A model generated the notes under the pieces. That model had not been told where the DNA came from, made no database searches, and was given only the letters and a program-made list of their open reading frames with translations. 64,000 bases of DNA from Nocardioides alkalitolerans DSM 16699 (GTDB lineage Bacteria; Actinomycetota; Actinomycetes; Propionibacteriales; Nocardioidaceae), in assembly GCF_000426525.1 (NCBI RefSeq), contig NZ_KE384533.1:908562-972561 (forward strand), written 5' to 3'. Below, piece by piece: positions 35,039-42,618 of this stretch. Position 1 is the stretch's first letter. The number at the start of each line of letters is the position of its first letter. A program made the position numbers and the translations under genes.

Positions 35039-35884
35039 TCAGCCGATCGTGATGCCGCCGTCGGTGATGACGACGTAGAAGCGCTTGTGGGTCTGCGCGG
35101 TCGTCACGGTGCCGTCGCTGAGGCGGGGGCTGACGACGAAGTGGTTCGTGTTGTTCGTCCCGGCCGGGGCGCAGGCGACGACACCGGCGATGCCGCAGGT
35201 CGTCGCGGTGATCTCGCCCGAGAACTCCGGGTTCGCGTTGCCGGCCGTGGCGCGGCCGTTGGTGACGCCGTCGCCGTTCTGGTCGACCTGGTTCTGCAGC
35301 GCGATGGTGGCGATGATGCCCGTGCCGGTGAGGTCGGAGCCGGCATCGATGTAGACGTTGCCCGCCGCCCGCAGGGCGTTGGAGGGGGCGCCGGCCGGGG
35401 CCGTGTTCGCCAGCTCGGGGTAGGCGGCGGCGATCGTGAAGCCGCCGGACTGGTCGACGATCGCGCCCGAGGCGTCGACGAGGAGCCAGCGGACTCCCGC
35501 GCCGGCCTCGCCCTGCGGTCCCTGCGGACCGGTCTCGCCCGGGGCACCCGGAGCGCCGGGCGCGCCCTGCGGACCCGTGGCGCCCGTGGCGCCCGTGGCG
35601 CCGGGGGCGCCCTGCGGACCGGCCGGGCCGGTGGCTCCCCGCGGACCGGCGGTCAGCTGGCCCACGGCGAAGTCCGCGCGGCCGAGCGACCCGTTCCGGA
35701 TGTCGAAGCCCGTGATCGAGCCGTTGCGGATGTCCTCGCCGCCGATCTGCTTGGCGGCGTAGGCGGTGCCGCCGCCGGTGGCGAGCGCGAGAGCGAGGAC
35801 GGCGACGGCCAGGGCCGGCGTGGGGCGCCCGAGGCGCGGGCGACGGACGGGGGCGAGGCGCGACCGGAGACGGGAGGGGGCCAT
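35039..35884 (-). CDS. Secreted collagen-like triplet-repeat protein
   Basis: A 281-residue exported protein. After an Arg-rich N-tail and signal helix ([20 protein letters not shown]) come two [11 protein letters not shown]-type motifs, then about 17 Gly-X-Y triplets (roughly residues 80-130: [13 protein letters not shown], repeated GATGATGATG, then GPQGPQG) expected to form a collagen-like triple helix. The C-terminal globular part (about 135-281) is a beta-rich domain with paired Cys ([15 protein letters not shown]). It is likely at the cell surface. It shares an upstream palindrome with the aldehyde dehydrogenase and GAF regulator genes on both sides. Confidence 0.82.
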   Translation of the reverse strand: MAPSRLRSRLAPVRRPRLGRPTPALAVAVLALALATGGGTAYAAKQIGGEDIRNGSITGFDIRNGSLGRADFAVGQLTAGPRGATGPAGPQGAPGATGATGATGPQGAPGAPGAPGETGPQGPQGEAGAGVRWLLVDASGAIVDQSGGFTIAAAYPELANTAPAGAPSNALRAAGNVYIDAGSDLTGTGIIATIALQNQVDQNGDGVTNGRATAGNANPEFSGEITATTCGIAGVVACAPAGTNNTNHFVVSPRLSDGTVTTAQTHKRFYVVITDGGITIG

Positions 35885-35896
35885 GGCGGTTCCTTC

Positions 35897-35927
35897 GGGT
35901 CAGGGGAACAGGCGTTCCTGCTGACCC
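35897..35927. promoter_or_regulatory. Dyad in the collagen-like gene leader
   Basis: GGGTCAG (35897-35903) pairs with CTGACCC (35921-35927), with an inner GGAAC-N4-GTTCC palindrome at 35905-35918. It lies 13-43 nt before the start codon and could be an operator or a leader hairpin. Confidence 0.45.
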
Positions 35928-35931
35928 TTCG

Positions 35932-35945
35932 GTGACCGGGGTCAC
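35932..35945. promoter_or_regulatory. Palindrome before collagen-like gene
   Basis: GTGACCGGGGTCAC, 48 nt before the start codon, identical to the site at 37335 and near-identical to 34896. Confidence 0.6.
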
Positions 35946-36012
35946 CCGGATGGGTCGGTCTAGACACCTTTCTGGTACGACGCCCGCCGCCCCGTCGTAC
36001 GCGTGTGCCGCC

Positions 36013-37266
36013 TCAGACCCCGAGGTCGCGGTCGAGCCGCGCGATCTGCCCGTCGATGAGCGGCAGCATCGGCGACGTGGCGCCCACCGCGTGGCGCTGC
36101 GCCGTCCACATCTCGTAGTCGTCGGAGCCCCACGGCGAACGGGTCCACTGCGACATCAGGTCCGCCTCGCGGGAGCGCAGGAGGGCCTCCCGCAGCTGTG
36201 ACTCCAGGCTCTCGCGCAGCCGTACGACGCCGGGCGCGGTCGAGCGGGGGAGCACGGGCCCGCCGTACGAGCGCATCGCGGCCCGGACGTCGCCGGCTGC
36301 GAGCAGCGCCTCGACCGACAGCCAGTCGCCGGTGATCTGGGCGCTGATGCGGTAGGGCCGCGAGGCGAGGAGGTCGCCGCCGAGCAGGTGGCGCAGCCGG
36401 TTGAGCTCGGCGCGCAGCGTCGACGACCCGGCGCCGTCCTCGGCGTACAGGAGCACGGCGAGCTCGTCGCCGCTCAGGCCCTGGGGCGAGGAGGCGAGCA
36501 GCAGGAGGATCTCGCTGTGGCGGGGCGAGAGGCGCAGGGTGCGCGGCCCGCTGGAGGTCTCGACGGTGAGCAGCGCGTCGCTGCGCCCGAGCCCCTCGAC
36601 GAGCAGGCGGGCGCCGGTGCCGGTCGTCTCCTCCGCCCGGCGGCCCTGGCGGCTGAGCAGGTCGCGGGCCAGCTCGAGCTCGGCCATGCGGGCGGCGGCG
36701 CGGATCATCGCCATCGTCTGCGGCACCACGATCTGGTCGCCGCCGGTGATGTCGAGGACGCCCAGCAGCGCGTGGGTGCCGGGATCGTGGATCGGGGCGG
36801 CGGCGCAGCTCCAGCCCTGCACGGCGGAGCGGAAGTGCTCGTTGCGCACGATGCTGACGGGCTGGTCGAGGGCGAGCGCGAGGCCGGGGGCGTTGGTGCC
36901 GGCGAGCCGCTCGTCCCAGTTCGAGCCCTCGACGAAGCCGATCGCCTCCGCCTTGCGCAGCGTGGTGGGCGTGCCGCAGACCCAGAGCAGCTGGCCACCG
37001 GCGTCGGAGACGGCCATGACGGCGTCGCAGTCGCGGGCGGCGTGGCCGAGCACGTCGTCGAGCAGCGGGAAGACGCGCGCCAGGGGATGGGCCTCGCGGT
37101 GGTCGCGCAGCACGTCCTCGGGCAGCGTGATGGGCGCGCTGGTGCTGTCGGGTCGCACGCCCGCCGAGGCGGAGCGGTGCCACGAGTCGACGACGGTCGA
37201 CCTCATGCCGTTGTGGGGGAGGTCGGTGCCGTGCCGGCGCGTGGCGGCCGTCGGTGTCTCGGTCAC
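36013..37266 (-). CDS. GAF-domain transcriptional regulator
   Basis: A 417-residue regulator. Residues about 60-200 form a GAF-like sensor (AVSDAGGQLLWVCGTPTTLRKAEAIGFVEGSNWDERLAGTNAPG, then SAVQGWSCAAAPIHDP), of the AcoR type. Residues about 235-330 look like a winged-helix output domain (LRLSPRHSEILLLLASSPQGLSGDELAVLLYAEDG, LRAELNRLRHLLGG) rather than a sigma-54 AAA domain. Such regulators often neighbour ExaC-type dehydrogenases and sense aldehydes or alcohols. GTG start. Its own promoter region carries the same palindrome and CGTTGCG pair as the dehydrogenase. Confidence 0.82.
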   Translation of the reverse strand: MTETPTAATRRHGTDLPHNGMRSTVVDSWHRSASAGVRPDSTSAPITLPEDVLRDHREAHPLARVFPLLDDVLGHAARDCDAVMAVSDAGGQLLWVCGTPTTLRKAEAIGFVEGSNWDERLAGTNAPGLALALDQPVSIVRNEHFRSAVQGWSCAAAPIHDPGTHALLGVLDITGGDQIVVPQTMAMIRAAARMAELELARDLLSRQGRRAEETTGTGARLLVEGLGRSDALLTVETSSGPRTLRLSPRHSEILLLLASSPQGLSGDELAVLLYAEDGAGSSTLRAELNRLRHLLGGDLLASRPYRISAQITGDWLSVEALLAAGDVRAAMRSYGGPVLPRSTAPGVVRLRESLESQLREALLRSREADLMSQWTRSPWGSDDYEMWTAQRHAVGATSPMLPLIDGQIARLDRDLGV

Positions 37267-37334
37267 TCGTGGAACCCACCCTTCGTCGCCCGGTGGCGTC
37301 GTTGCCGTCCCACCGGCAGCACCCAGTGCCGCTG

Positions 37335-37348
37335 GTGACCGGGGTCAC
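37335..37348. promoter_or_regulatory. Palindrome before GAF regulator
   Basis: GTGACCGGGGTCAC, 69 nt before the regulator start, suggesting autoregulation or shared control with the dehydrogenase operon. Confidence 0.6.
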
Positions 37349-37373
37349 AGCACCATGATGCTCCGGTGGTGGG

Positions 37374-37398
37374 CGTTGCGCCAACGTTGCGTACGGCG
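37374..37398. promoter_or_regulatory. Paired CGTTGCG direct repeats, second copy
   Basis: CGTTGCG (37374-37380), four bases, CGTTGCGTACGGCG (37385-37398), the same layout and orientation as at 34926. The two share the 14-base right half exactly. Confidence 0.6.
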
Positions 37399-37432
37399 CA
37401 CGCCGCGGTCGGTGGGACGAGCGAGCGGGTCC

Positions 37433-37508
37433 GGTGGTGGAGGAGCGAGCGCCAACGACCGGAGACGGTGGTTGAGGAGCGAGCGCCAGCGAGCGTCTCG
37501 ACACCACC
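37433..37508. repeat. Dispersed palindromic repeat, copies 2 and 3
   Basis: GGTGGTTGAGGAGCGAGCGC runs on to AGCGAGCGTCTCGACACCACC at 37467-37508, and a partial copy GGTGGTGGAGGAGCGAGCGC lies at 37433-37452. The same core is on the other strand at 22057-22088. Together with the operator-like sites this accounts for the 312-bp gap between the GAF regulator and the tRNA. Confidence 0.75.
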
Positions 37509-37578
37509 CCGAGCCCCCGCGGCCCGGATCTCCGAGCCGAATTCGGACCCCCGCCGCCGTTCTAGTAAGGTTCCCGGC

Positions 37579-37668
37579 GGTGGCGTGTCCGAGCGGCCTA
37601 AGGAGAACGCCTCGAAAGCGTTTGTGGGTGCAAGCCCACCGAGGGTTCAAATCCCTCCGCCACCGCCA
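37579..37668 (+). tRNA. tRNA-Ser (CGA)
   Basis: Acceptor arms GGTGGCG and CGCCACC pair, followed by discriminator G and an encoded CCA. The anticodon loop CTCGAAA gives anticodon CGA (reads UCG). A long variable arm (TGTGGGTGCAAGCCCACCG region) marks the class II serine tRNA, and GGGTTCAAATCCC is the T arm. A hairpin terminator follows at once. Confidence 0.95.
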
Positions 37669-37673
37669 GCTGG

Positions 37674-37707
37674 GAGAGCCCCCGTCGAGATCTCGACGGG
37701 GGCTCTC
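37674..37707 (+). terminator. Terminator after tRNA-Ser
   Basis: A perfect 17-bp inverted repeat with no spacer (GAGAGCCCCCGTCGAGA and its complement), folding as about a 15-bp stem with a tetraloop. Confidence 0.8.
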
Positions 37708-37761
37708 GCGCGTCGCGGGCGCCCCATCCCGCCCGCTCGGCACGCATCCGGATGCGCCTCG

Positions 37762-38700
37762 CTATCCGTGCTGCTCGCGGTAGCGCGCGGCCGCGGTGGG
37801 GTGGAGCCGGAGGGGGAAGGTGTCGAAGAGGGTGGCGGGAGTGAGGTACTGCAGCCCGCCCGACGGCTGCGGCACGAGCTCGGAGCTCGACCCCGTCAGC
37901 GTGTCGACGACCTTCCTCACCGCCGCGGCGGTGAGCTCGGGCCGGCACACGAGGTGCGCGGACACGCCGGCGGTCCGCACTTCCTCCTGTCCGTAGACGT
38001 CGCCCGGGATGCGCACGCTCTGGTAGGTCTCCGGGGCGTCGGCCACGAGCCCACCGAGGTCGAGTGCGCGCAGCGGGTGGTAGCGCATGAGGGCGGTGAG
38101 CTCGGGCGACGGGCGCCCGCCCCACCACAGCAGTGCGGCCACCGTCCCACCGACGAGCGAGATCGCGCCGGTCCCGTGGGCCATCTCCCGCAGCTCGGGC
38201 GCCGCGAGGCCGGCGAAGAGCCGCCCGGCCGTCTGGGCCGACCCCGATCCGGCCGGGCCCACCGCCACCACCCGCCCGGCGAGGTCCGCGACGGACCGGA
38301 CGGGGCTGTCGGCGGGGACGAGGCAGTGGAGGGTCGCCTGGTAGAGCCGGGCGACGGCGACGAGCTCGCCGACGTCGTCGGCACCGAGCGAGTCCGCCAG
38401 CGCCAGGCCGAGCTGAGCGCGTCCGGAGCGCAGCAACTCGAGGTTCTCCACCGAGCCTCCCGAACCGGTGACGGTGCACCGACCGACCGGGCCCGACCGC
38501 CGGATCTCACCGGCGAGCAGGAGGGCGAACTTGGAGAAGTTGCCTCCCGACTCGCCCCCGGCGATCGCGAGGTCGGTGATCGAGCCGTCGTCCCTCGCAC
38601 AGCCGGTGGCGAGCGCGCCGAGGCCGGCGCCCGCGGCGACCCACCCGGCGGCGCCGAGCAGCCGGCGGCGATGCAGGACCCGCCGTCCCGTGGTCGTCAC
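37762..38700 (-). CDS. TAXI-family solute-binding lipoprotein
   Basis: A 312-residue extracytoplasmic binding protein of the TAXI TRAP type. The N-terminus combines a twin-Arg-like HRRRLLGAAGW and a lipobox ALATGC. The mature part has GGESGGNFSKFALLLAGEI, GSGGSVENLELLRSGRAQLGLALAD and the phosphate-binding-like VGPAGSGSAQTAGRLF. No TRAP membrane subunits are adjacent. Instead its GTG overlaps the sensor kinase stop by 4 bp, so it is made with the two-component system. I infer a ligand-binding partner for the kinase, rather than a transporter subunit. Confidence 0.85.
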   Translation of the reverse strand: MTTTGRRVLHRRRLLGAAGWVAAGAGLGALATGCARDDGSITDLAIAGGESGGNFSKFALLLAGEIRRSGPVGRCTVTGSGGSVENLELLRSGRAQLGLALADSLGADDVGELVAVARLYQATLHCLVPADSPVRSVADLAGRVVAVGPAGSGSAQTAGRLFAGLAAPELREMAHGTGAISLVGGTVAALLWWGGRPSPELTALMRYHPLRALDLGGLVADAPETYQSVRIPGDVYGQEEVRTAGVSAHLVCRPELTAAAVRKVVDTLTGSSSELVPQPSGGLQYLTPATLFDTFPLRLHPTAAARYREQHG

Positions 38701-40106
38701 GTGGCCTCCTCCCGTGGCAGGTCGAGGAGGACCGCGAGGCCTCCCGTGCCGGACCGGGTGGCGGTCATGGTGCCGCCGTGGGCGCGGGCCAGGGTGTCGA
38801 CGATGGCCAGGCCCAGGCCCGTACCGGGGTGGTCGGCATGGCGGGAGGAGCGCCAGAAGCGCTCCCCGACGTGAGCGAGCTCGTCGTCGGTGAGTCCCGT
38901 GCCGTCGTCCTCCACCTCGACCTCGACGCGGCCGGGAGACGCCTCGACGACCGAGAGTCGGATGTGGGCGCCGTCCCCGGCGTACTTCACGGCGTTGTGG
39001 AGGAGCGTGTCGACCATCTCCACCAGGTCGTGCTCGGGCACCGCGATCGCTGCGCTCGCCTCGCTGCTGACGGTGATCCGCCGGCGGTCGTCGCCGGCCC
39101 ACCGCTCGGCGACGTGGCGCACGAGGACGCCAGGTGCCGTCGTCGCGCTCGCGAGCGGCGGCCCGCCCTCGCGCAGGGCGAGCGCCGCCCGGTCCTCGTT
39201 GAGACGGTGCTCGGCCTCGGCCAGTCCCAGGAGCCGGTCGATGGTCGCGTCGAGCCGGTCGAGGTCGCGCTGCACGGCCTCGACCGAGCCGTGGTCGACC
39301 ACGGTGGAGCCGGCCATCAGGTCGACGTGCAGGCGGACCGCCGCGAGCGGGTTGCGCAGCTGGTGGGAGGTGTTCGCCAGGAGGGCCCGCTGCTGGTCGA
39401 CCGTGGCGGCGAGGGTGTGCGCCATCAGCTGGAACGACCCGGCCAGGCGCCGCAGCTCGGGAGGGCCGGTCAGCGCGAGGTCGGGGACGGGAGCGCCGGT
39501 CGTGAGGGCGTGCGTGGCCTCGTCCAGGCGGTGCACGGGCCGCAGGATCCACGACGTCGCCCAGAGGGTGGCCAGGGCCAGGGCGAGCAGGCCGACGGAG
39601 GTGAGGCCGAGGATGGTCAGCCAGCTCGTGAGCACCACTCGACGAGCACGGTCGAGGTCGACCTGGAGGACGACGACGCCGCCGGACAGGTCGCGCTCGA
39701 TGGCCACCGGGACGGAGAGGAGCGTCCGCTCCGGTGACCACGGCACGACCGTCGGGATCTCCAGCTGCTCGAGGTTGGTGCCGAAGTCCCGGATGCGCTG
39801 CTCCACCGCTGCGGCCTCGGGGTCGAGCTCCCCGACGCGAGCCAGGACGGTGCCCGCGGGGTCGACGACCAGGACGCTCTCGCCGAAGAGCTGGTGGTAG
39901 CGGTCGAGGTGGCGCTGCAGCGGCACGGGGTCGTCGTCCTCGATGGCGACCTGGGCGAGCTCGGCGACCTGCGTGATGGCCTGGCGCCGCTCCAGCTCGA
40001 TCGCCGTGGTGCGCCGGTCGGCGATTCCCGCCAGCACCGGGGTCACGAGCAGTCCCAGGGCGATGACCACGACCAGCAGGAGGGGAGCCGCGACCCGGAG
40101 CCTCAC
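38697..40106 (-). CDS. Sensor histidine kinase, TctE-like
   Basis: A 469-residue membrane kinase. TM1 spans about 6-30, followed by an extracytoplasmic sensor of about 130 residues, TM2 (LTILGLTSVGLLALALATLWATSWIL) and HAMP. The phosphoacceptor box is LANTSHQLRNPLAAVRLHVD, then the N box LLHNAVKYAGDG, and the G box GTGLGLAIVDTLARAHGG. GTG at 40106 overlaps the regulator stop (GTGA). With the regulator and the divergent TctCBA genes this should be a TctDE-like system that senses di- or tricarboxylates; the ligand is inferred. Confidence 0.88.
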   Translation of the reverse strand: MRLRVAAPLLLVVVIALGLLVTPVLAGIADRRTTAIELERRQAITQVAELAQVAIEDDDPVPLQRHLDRYHQLFGESVLVVDPAGTVLARVGELDPEAAAVEQRIRDFGTNLEQLEIPTVVPWSPERTLLSVPVAIERDLSGGVVVLQVDLDRARRVVLTSWLTILGLTSVGLLALALATLWATSWILRPVHRLDEATHALTTGAPVPDLALTGPPELRRLAGSFQLMAHTLAATVDQQRALLANTSHQLRNPLAAVRLHVDLMAGSTVVDHGSVEAVQRDLDRLDATIDRLLGLAEAEHRLNEDRAALALREGGPPLASATTAPGVLVRHVAERWAGDDRRRITVSSEASAAIAVPEHDLVEMVDTLLHNAVKYAGDGAHIRLSVVEASPGRVEVEVEDDGTGLTDDELAHVGERFWRSSRHADHPGTGLGLAIVDTLARAHGGTMTATRSGTGGLAVLLDLPREEAT

Positions 40107-40762
40107 GGGGTCGTCCGCAGCCGGTAGCCGAAACCGCGGATGGTCTCGATCAGCTCCGGTCGCCCGAGCTTGCTGCGCAGCTGGGTCAGGTGCACGTCGC
40201 ACGAGCGCGATGCGCCGTGCGAGGTGTCGCCCCACACCTCGTCCAGGATCAGCTGCTTGCTCACGGCCTCACCCGGCCTCCGGGCGAGGGTGGCGAGCAC
40301 GTCGAACTCCTTGGTGGTGAGCGCGACCGCGGCGCCCGCCACCCTCACCGTGCGCTCGGCCAGCTCGATCTCGATCTCCCCGACCTGCACGCGCGGAGCC
40401 GGCTGTCCGGCGGCGCGTCGGCGCGTCACGACCCCCAGGCGGGCGAGCAGCTCGCTCATCCGGATCGGCTTCACGAGGTAGTCGTCGGCACCCAGGTGGA
40501 GCCCCCGCACGACCGAGCGCTCGTCGCCCCGCGCGGAGACGATGAGCACCGGTACGGCGGAGATGCGGCGCAGCCCCTGCAGCACCTCGAACCCGTCGCC
40601 GTCGGCGAGCCCCAGGTCGAGGAGGACGGTGTCCGCCGCGCGGTGCAGGCGCAGCGCGTCGTCGGCGCGCCGGGCGCGCGTGCAGGTGTGGCCGTGGGTC
40701 GCCAGCACCTTCTGCAACGCGTCGGCGACCGAGTCGTCGTCCTCGACGATGAGGATCCTCAT
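40103..40762 (-). CDS. OmpR-family response regulator, TctD-like
   Basis: A 219-residue regulator. The receiver domain has the acidic pair in VEDDD, the phospho-Asp in DTVLLDLGLADGDG (about 49) and Lys in LVKPIR. The winged-helix output domain ends with TKEFDVLATLARRPGEAVSKQLILDEVWG, DVHLTQLRSKLG and IRGFGYRL, the typical OmpR DNA-binding part. A TAGGAT box 7 nt before the ATG marks a leaderless transcript. It probably controls the divergent TctCBA operon from a GTTARG direct repeat at 40850-40867. Confidence 0.9.
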   Translation of the reverse strand: MRILIVEDDDSVADALQKVLATHGHTCTRARRADDALRLHRAADTVLLDLGLADGDGFEVLQGLRRISAVPVLIVSARGDERSVVRGLHLGADDYLVKPIRMSELLARLGVVTRRRAAGQPAPRVQVGEIEIELAERTVRVAGAAVALTTKEFDVLATLARRPGEAVSKQLILDEVWGDTSHGASRSCDVHLTQLRSKLGRPELIETIRGFGYRLRTTP

Positions 40763-40769
40763 GGCCCGG

Positions 40770-40775
40770 ATCCTA
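40770..40775 (-). promoter_or_regulatory. -10 box of the regulator gene
   Basis: TAGGAT on the minus strand, 7 nt before the ATG at 40762, the leaderless arrangement. Confidence 0.5.
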
Positions 40776-40849
40776 GGAGTACGACGGCCGTTCCGGGACC
40801 CACATCGCGGAGGCTCGTCACGCTCCCGTGCGGCGCGCGGAGGCCGACT

Positions 40850-40867
40850 GTTAAGGCGAGGTTAGGA
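40850..40867. promoter_or_regulatory. Candidate response-regulator site
   Basis: GTTAAGG (40850-40856) and GTTAGGA (40861-40867) repeat with an 11-bp period, the spacing typical for OmpR-family dimers. It lies 32 bp upstream of GTGACA of the tctC promoter. Confidence 0.55.
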
Positions 40868-40881
40868 TCTGACCGACCCGC

Positions 40882-40911
40882 GTGACATGTGACGCAGGCC
40901 ACTTCTACGGT
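40882..40911 (+). promoter_or_regulatory. Promoter of the tctC operon
   Basis: GTGACA (40882-40887) and TACGGT (40906-40911) with an 18-bp spacer, about 80 nt before tctC. Confidence 0.5.
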
Positions 40912-40988
40912 CCTCACGTCCGGCTCGCTGTGGAGCCGGCCCGTCGCAGTCGCCGGTCCCCGGCGGCCGCCCGTCGACCGGAGATCCC

Positions 40989-41981
40989 ATGATGGCGTCC
41001 ACCCCCCTTCGTCGTGCCTCGGCTGCAGTCGCAGGCCTCTCGGCGCTCGGCCTCGTCTCGGCCGCCTGCGCCCCCGGGAGCAGCAGCGACTCGTCCGCGT
41101 TCCCCGACCGCAACATCGAGATCGTGGTGCCCTTCGCGGCCGGTGGCCCGACCGACACCGTCACCCGCCTCGTCGCCGACCCCATGGCCGACGACCTCGG
41201 GGTGCAGATGATCGTGCAGAACGTCGAGGGTGCGGGCGGCACCGTCGGCGCCGGGCAGGTCGCGAACGCCGGCGCGGACGGCTACACGCTCCTGATGCAC
41301 CACATCGGGATGTCGACCGCGCCCAGCCTGTACGACGACCTCGCCTACGAGCCGCTCGAGGACTTCGCGCCCGTCGGCCTCGTCACCGAGGTGCCCATGA
41401 CGATCATCGCGCGCGACGACCTCGAGGCCGACGACCTCGGTGAGCTGTTCTCCTACCTGCAGGAGAACGAGGGCGACGTGACGCTCGCGAACGCCGGCGT
41501 CGGCTCGGCGTCCCACCTGTGCGGGCGCCTCATCCAGCAGGAGCTCGGCATCGAGCTCCAGGAGGTCCCGTACGACGGCGCCGCCCCCGCGATCGCGGAC
41601 GTGGTCGGGGGACAGGTCGACGTGCTCTGCGACCAGACCACCAACACGACGGGGCAGATCCAGGCCGGCGAGGTCAAGGCGTACGCCGTGACGACCCCGG
41701 AGCGCGTCGAGTCGCTGCCCGACCTGCCGACGACCGCGGAGGAGGGCTTCGCCGAGGTCGAGGTCAGCGTGTGGCACGCGATCTATGCGCCGGCCGACAC
41801 CCCGGACGAGGTCATCGAGCGGCTGCGCGAGTCGCTCGCCGTGGCGGTCGAGAACAGCTCCGTGATCGACCAGATGGCGAGCCTCGGCACGGCACCGGTG
41901 CCGGTGGAGGACGTCGAGCCCGCCGCGGTGACGGCCCTCCTGACCGAGCAGATCGACCTCTGGGGCGACGTCCTCGACTGA
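40989..41981 (+). CDS. tctC: Tripartite tricarboxylate transporter, binding lipoprotein TctC
   Basis: A 330-residue extracytoplasmic binding protein of the TctC/Bug family. Lipobox LVSAAC at about residues 21-26. The ligand motif IVVPFAAGGPTDTVTRLVADPM, then VENVEGAGGTVGAGQVANAGADGYTLLM-type segments (here VQNVEGAGG), and YDGAAPAIADVVGGQVDVLCDQTTN are all characteristic. The ligand is likely a di- or tricarboxylate but is unproven. First gene of the operon controlled from the divergent two-component promoter region. Confidence 0.92.
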   Translation: MMASTPLRRASAAVAGLSALGLVSAACAPGSSSDSSAFPDRNIEIVVPFAAGGPTDTVTRLVADPMADDLGVQMIVQNVEGAGGTVGAGQVANAGADGYTLLMHHIGMSTAPSLYDDLAYEPLEDFAPVGLVTEVPMTIIARDDLEADDLGELFSYLQENEGDVTLANAGVGSASHLCGRLIQQELGIELQEVPYDGAAPAIADVVGGQVDVLCDQTTNTTGQIQAGEVKAYAVTTPERVESLPDLPTTAEEGFAEVEVSVWHAIYAPADTPDEVIERLRESLAVAVENSSVIDQMASLGTAPVPVEDVEPAAVTALLTEQIDLWGDVLD

Positions 41982-42092
41982 CCCCTGCCGGGCCGCCGCG
42001 CGACGCACGTCGTGCGGAGGCCCGGTCCGGTCGGGCACCCGCGAGGGGTGCCGGCCGTCGTCCCACCCACCGCTCACGGCCCTGGAGGACTC

Positions 42093-42608
42093 ATGTCGCC
42101 ATCGCAGCACGACCCCGTCACCGCCGGCTCATCGACGCCCCCATCCCCGGGACCGACCCTCGGCGAACGTCACGGCGATCTCGTGGCCGGAGGCATCTTC
42201 GTCGTCCTCGGGGGCGCCTTCGCCGTGGCCGCCCGCGGCTACGGCCTGGGCTCGTGGGACGAGATGGGCGCCGGGATGTTCCCCTTCGTGCTGGGCCTGG
42301 CCCTCGTCGGGTTCGGCGTGGCCGTCGCCGTGCCCGTGCTGCGGGGTGGTGGGGAGCAGACGCCAGGTCTCAGCCGCCTGCCGTGGCGCGCGATCGTCTG
42401 CGTGAGCGCCGCGGTGGTGTCGTTCGCCTACCTGCTGCCGTCCGTCGGGCTGATCCCGGCGACGGCCACGACGGTCTTCGTCACGTGCCTCGCCTCCCCG
42501 GCCACGTCGCTGGTGAAGGCCGTCCTCGGGACGGCGGGGATCACCGTTGCCTGCTACGTCATCTTCGTGGTCGCGCTCCAGCTGCGCCTCCCGCTCTTCG
42601 GGTCCTGA
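42093..42608 (+). CDS. tctB: Tripartite tricarboxylate transporter, small membrane subunit TctB
   Basis: A 171-residue membrane protein with a Ser/Pro-rich cytoplasmic N-tail and four hydrophobic helices (about 32-48, 64-80, 102-118, 143-165). The conserved DEMGAGMFPFVLGLALVGFGV segment is seen after the first helix. The ATG at 42093 has GGAGGA upstream at 42084-42089. It sits before the large subunit with an 10-bp gap, as expected of tctB. Confidence 0.88.
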   Translation: MSPSQHDPVTAGSSTPPSPGPTLGERHGDLVAGGIFVVLGGAFAVAARGYGLGSWDEMGAGMFPFVLGLALVGFGVAVAVPVLRGGGEQTPGLSRLPWRAIVCVSAAVVSFAYLLPSVGLIPATATTVFVTCLASPATSLVKAVLGTAGITVACYVIFVVALQLRLPLFGS

Positions 42609-42618
42609 GGAGGACGTC

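Noticed and set aside
37579-37668. Phage or island integration at tRNA-Ser
   Set aside because: No integrase, and the tRNA is followed by its own terminator and an ordinary operon.
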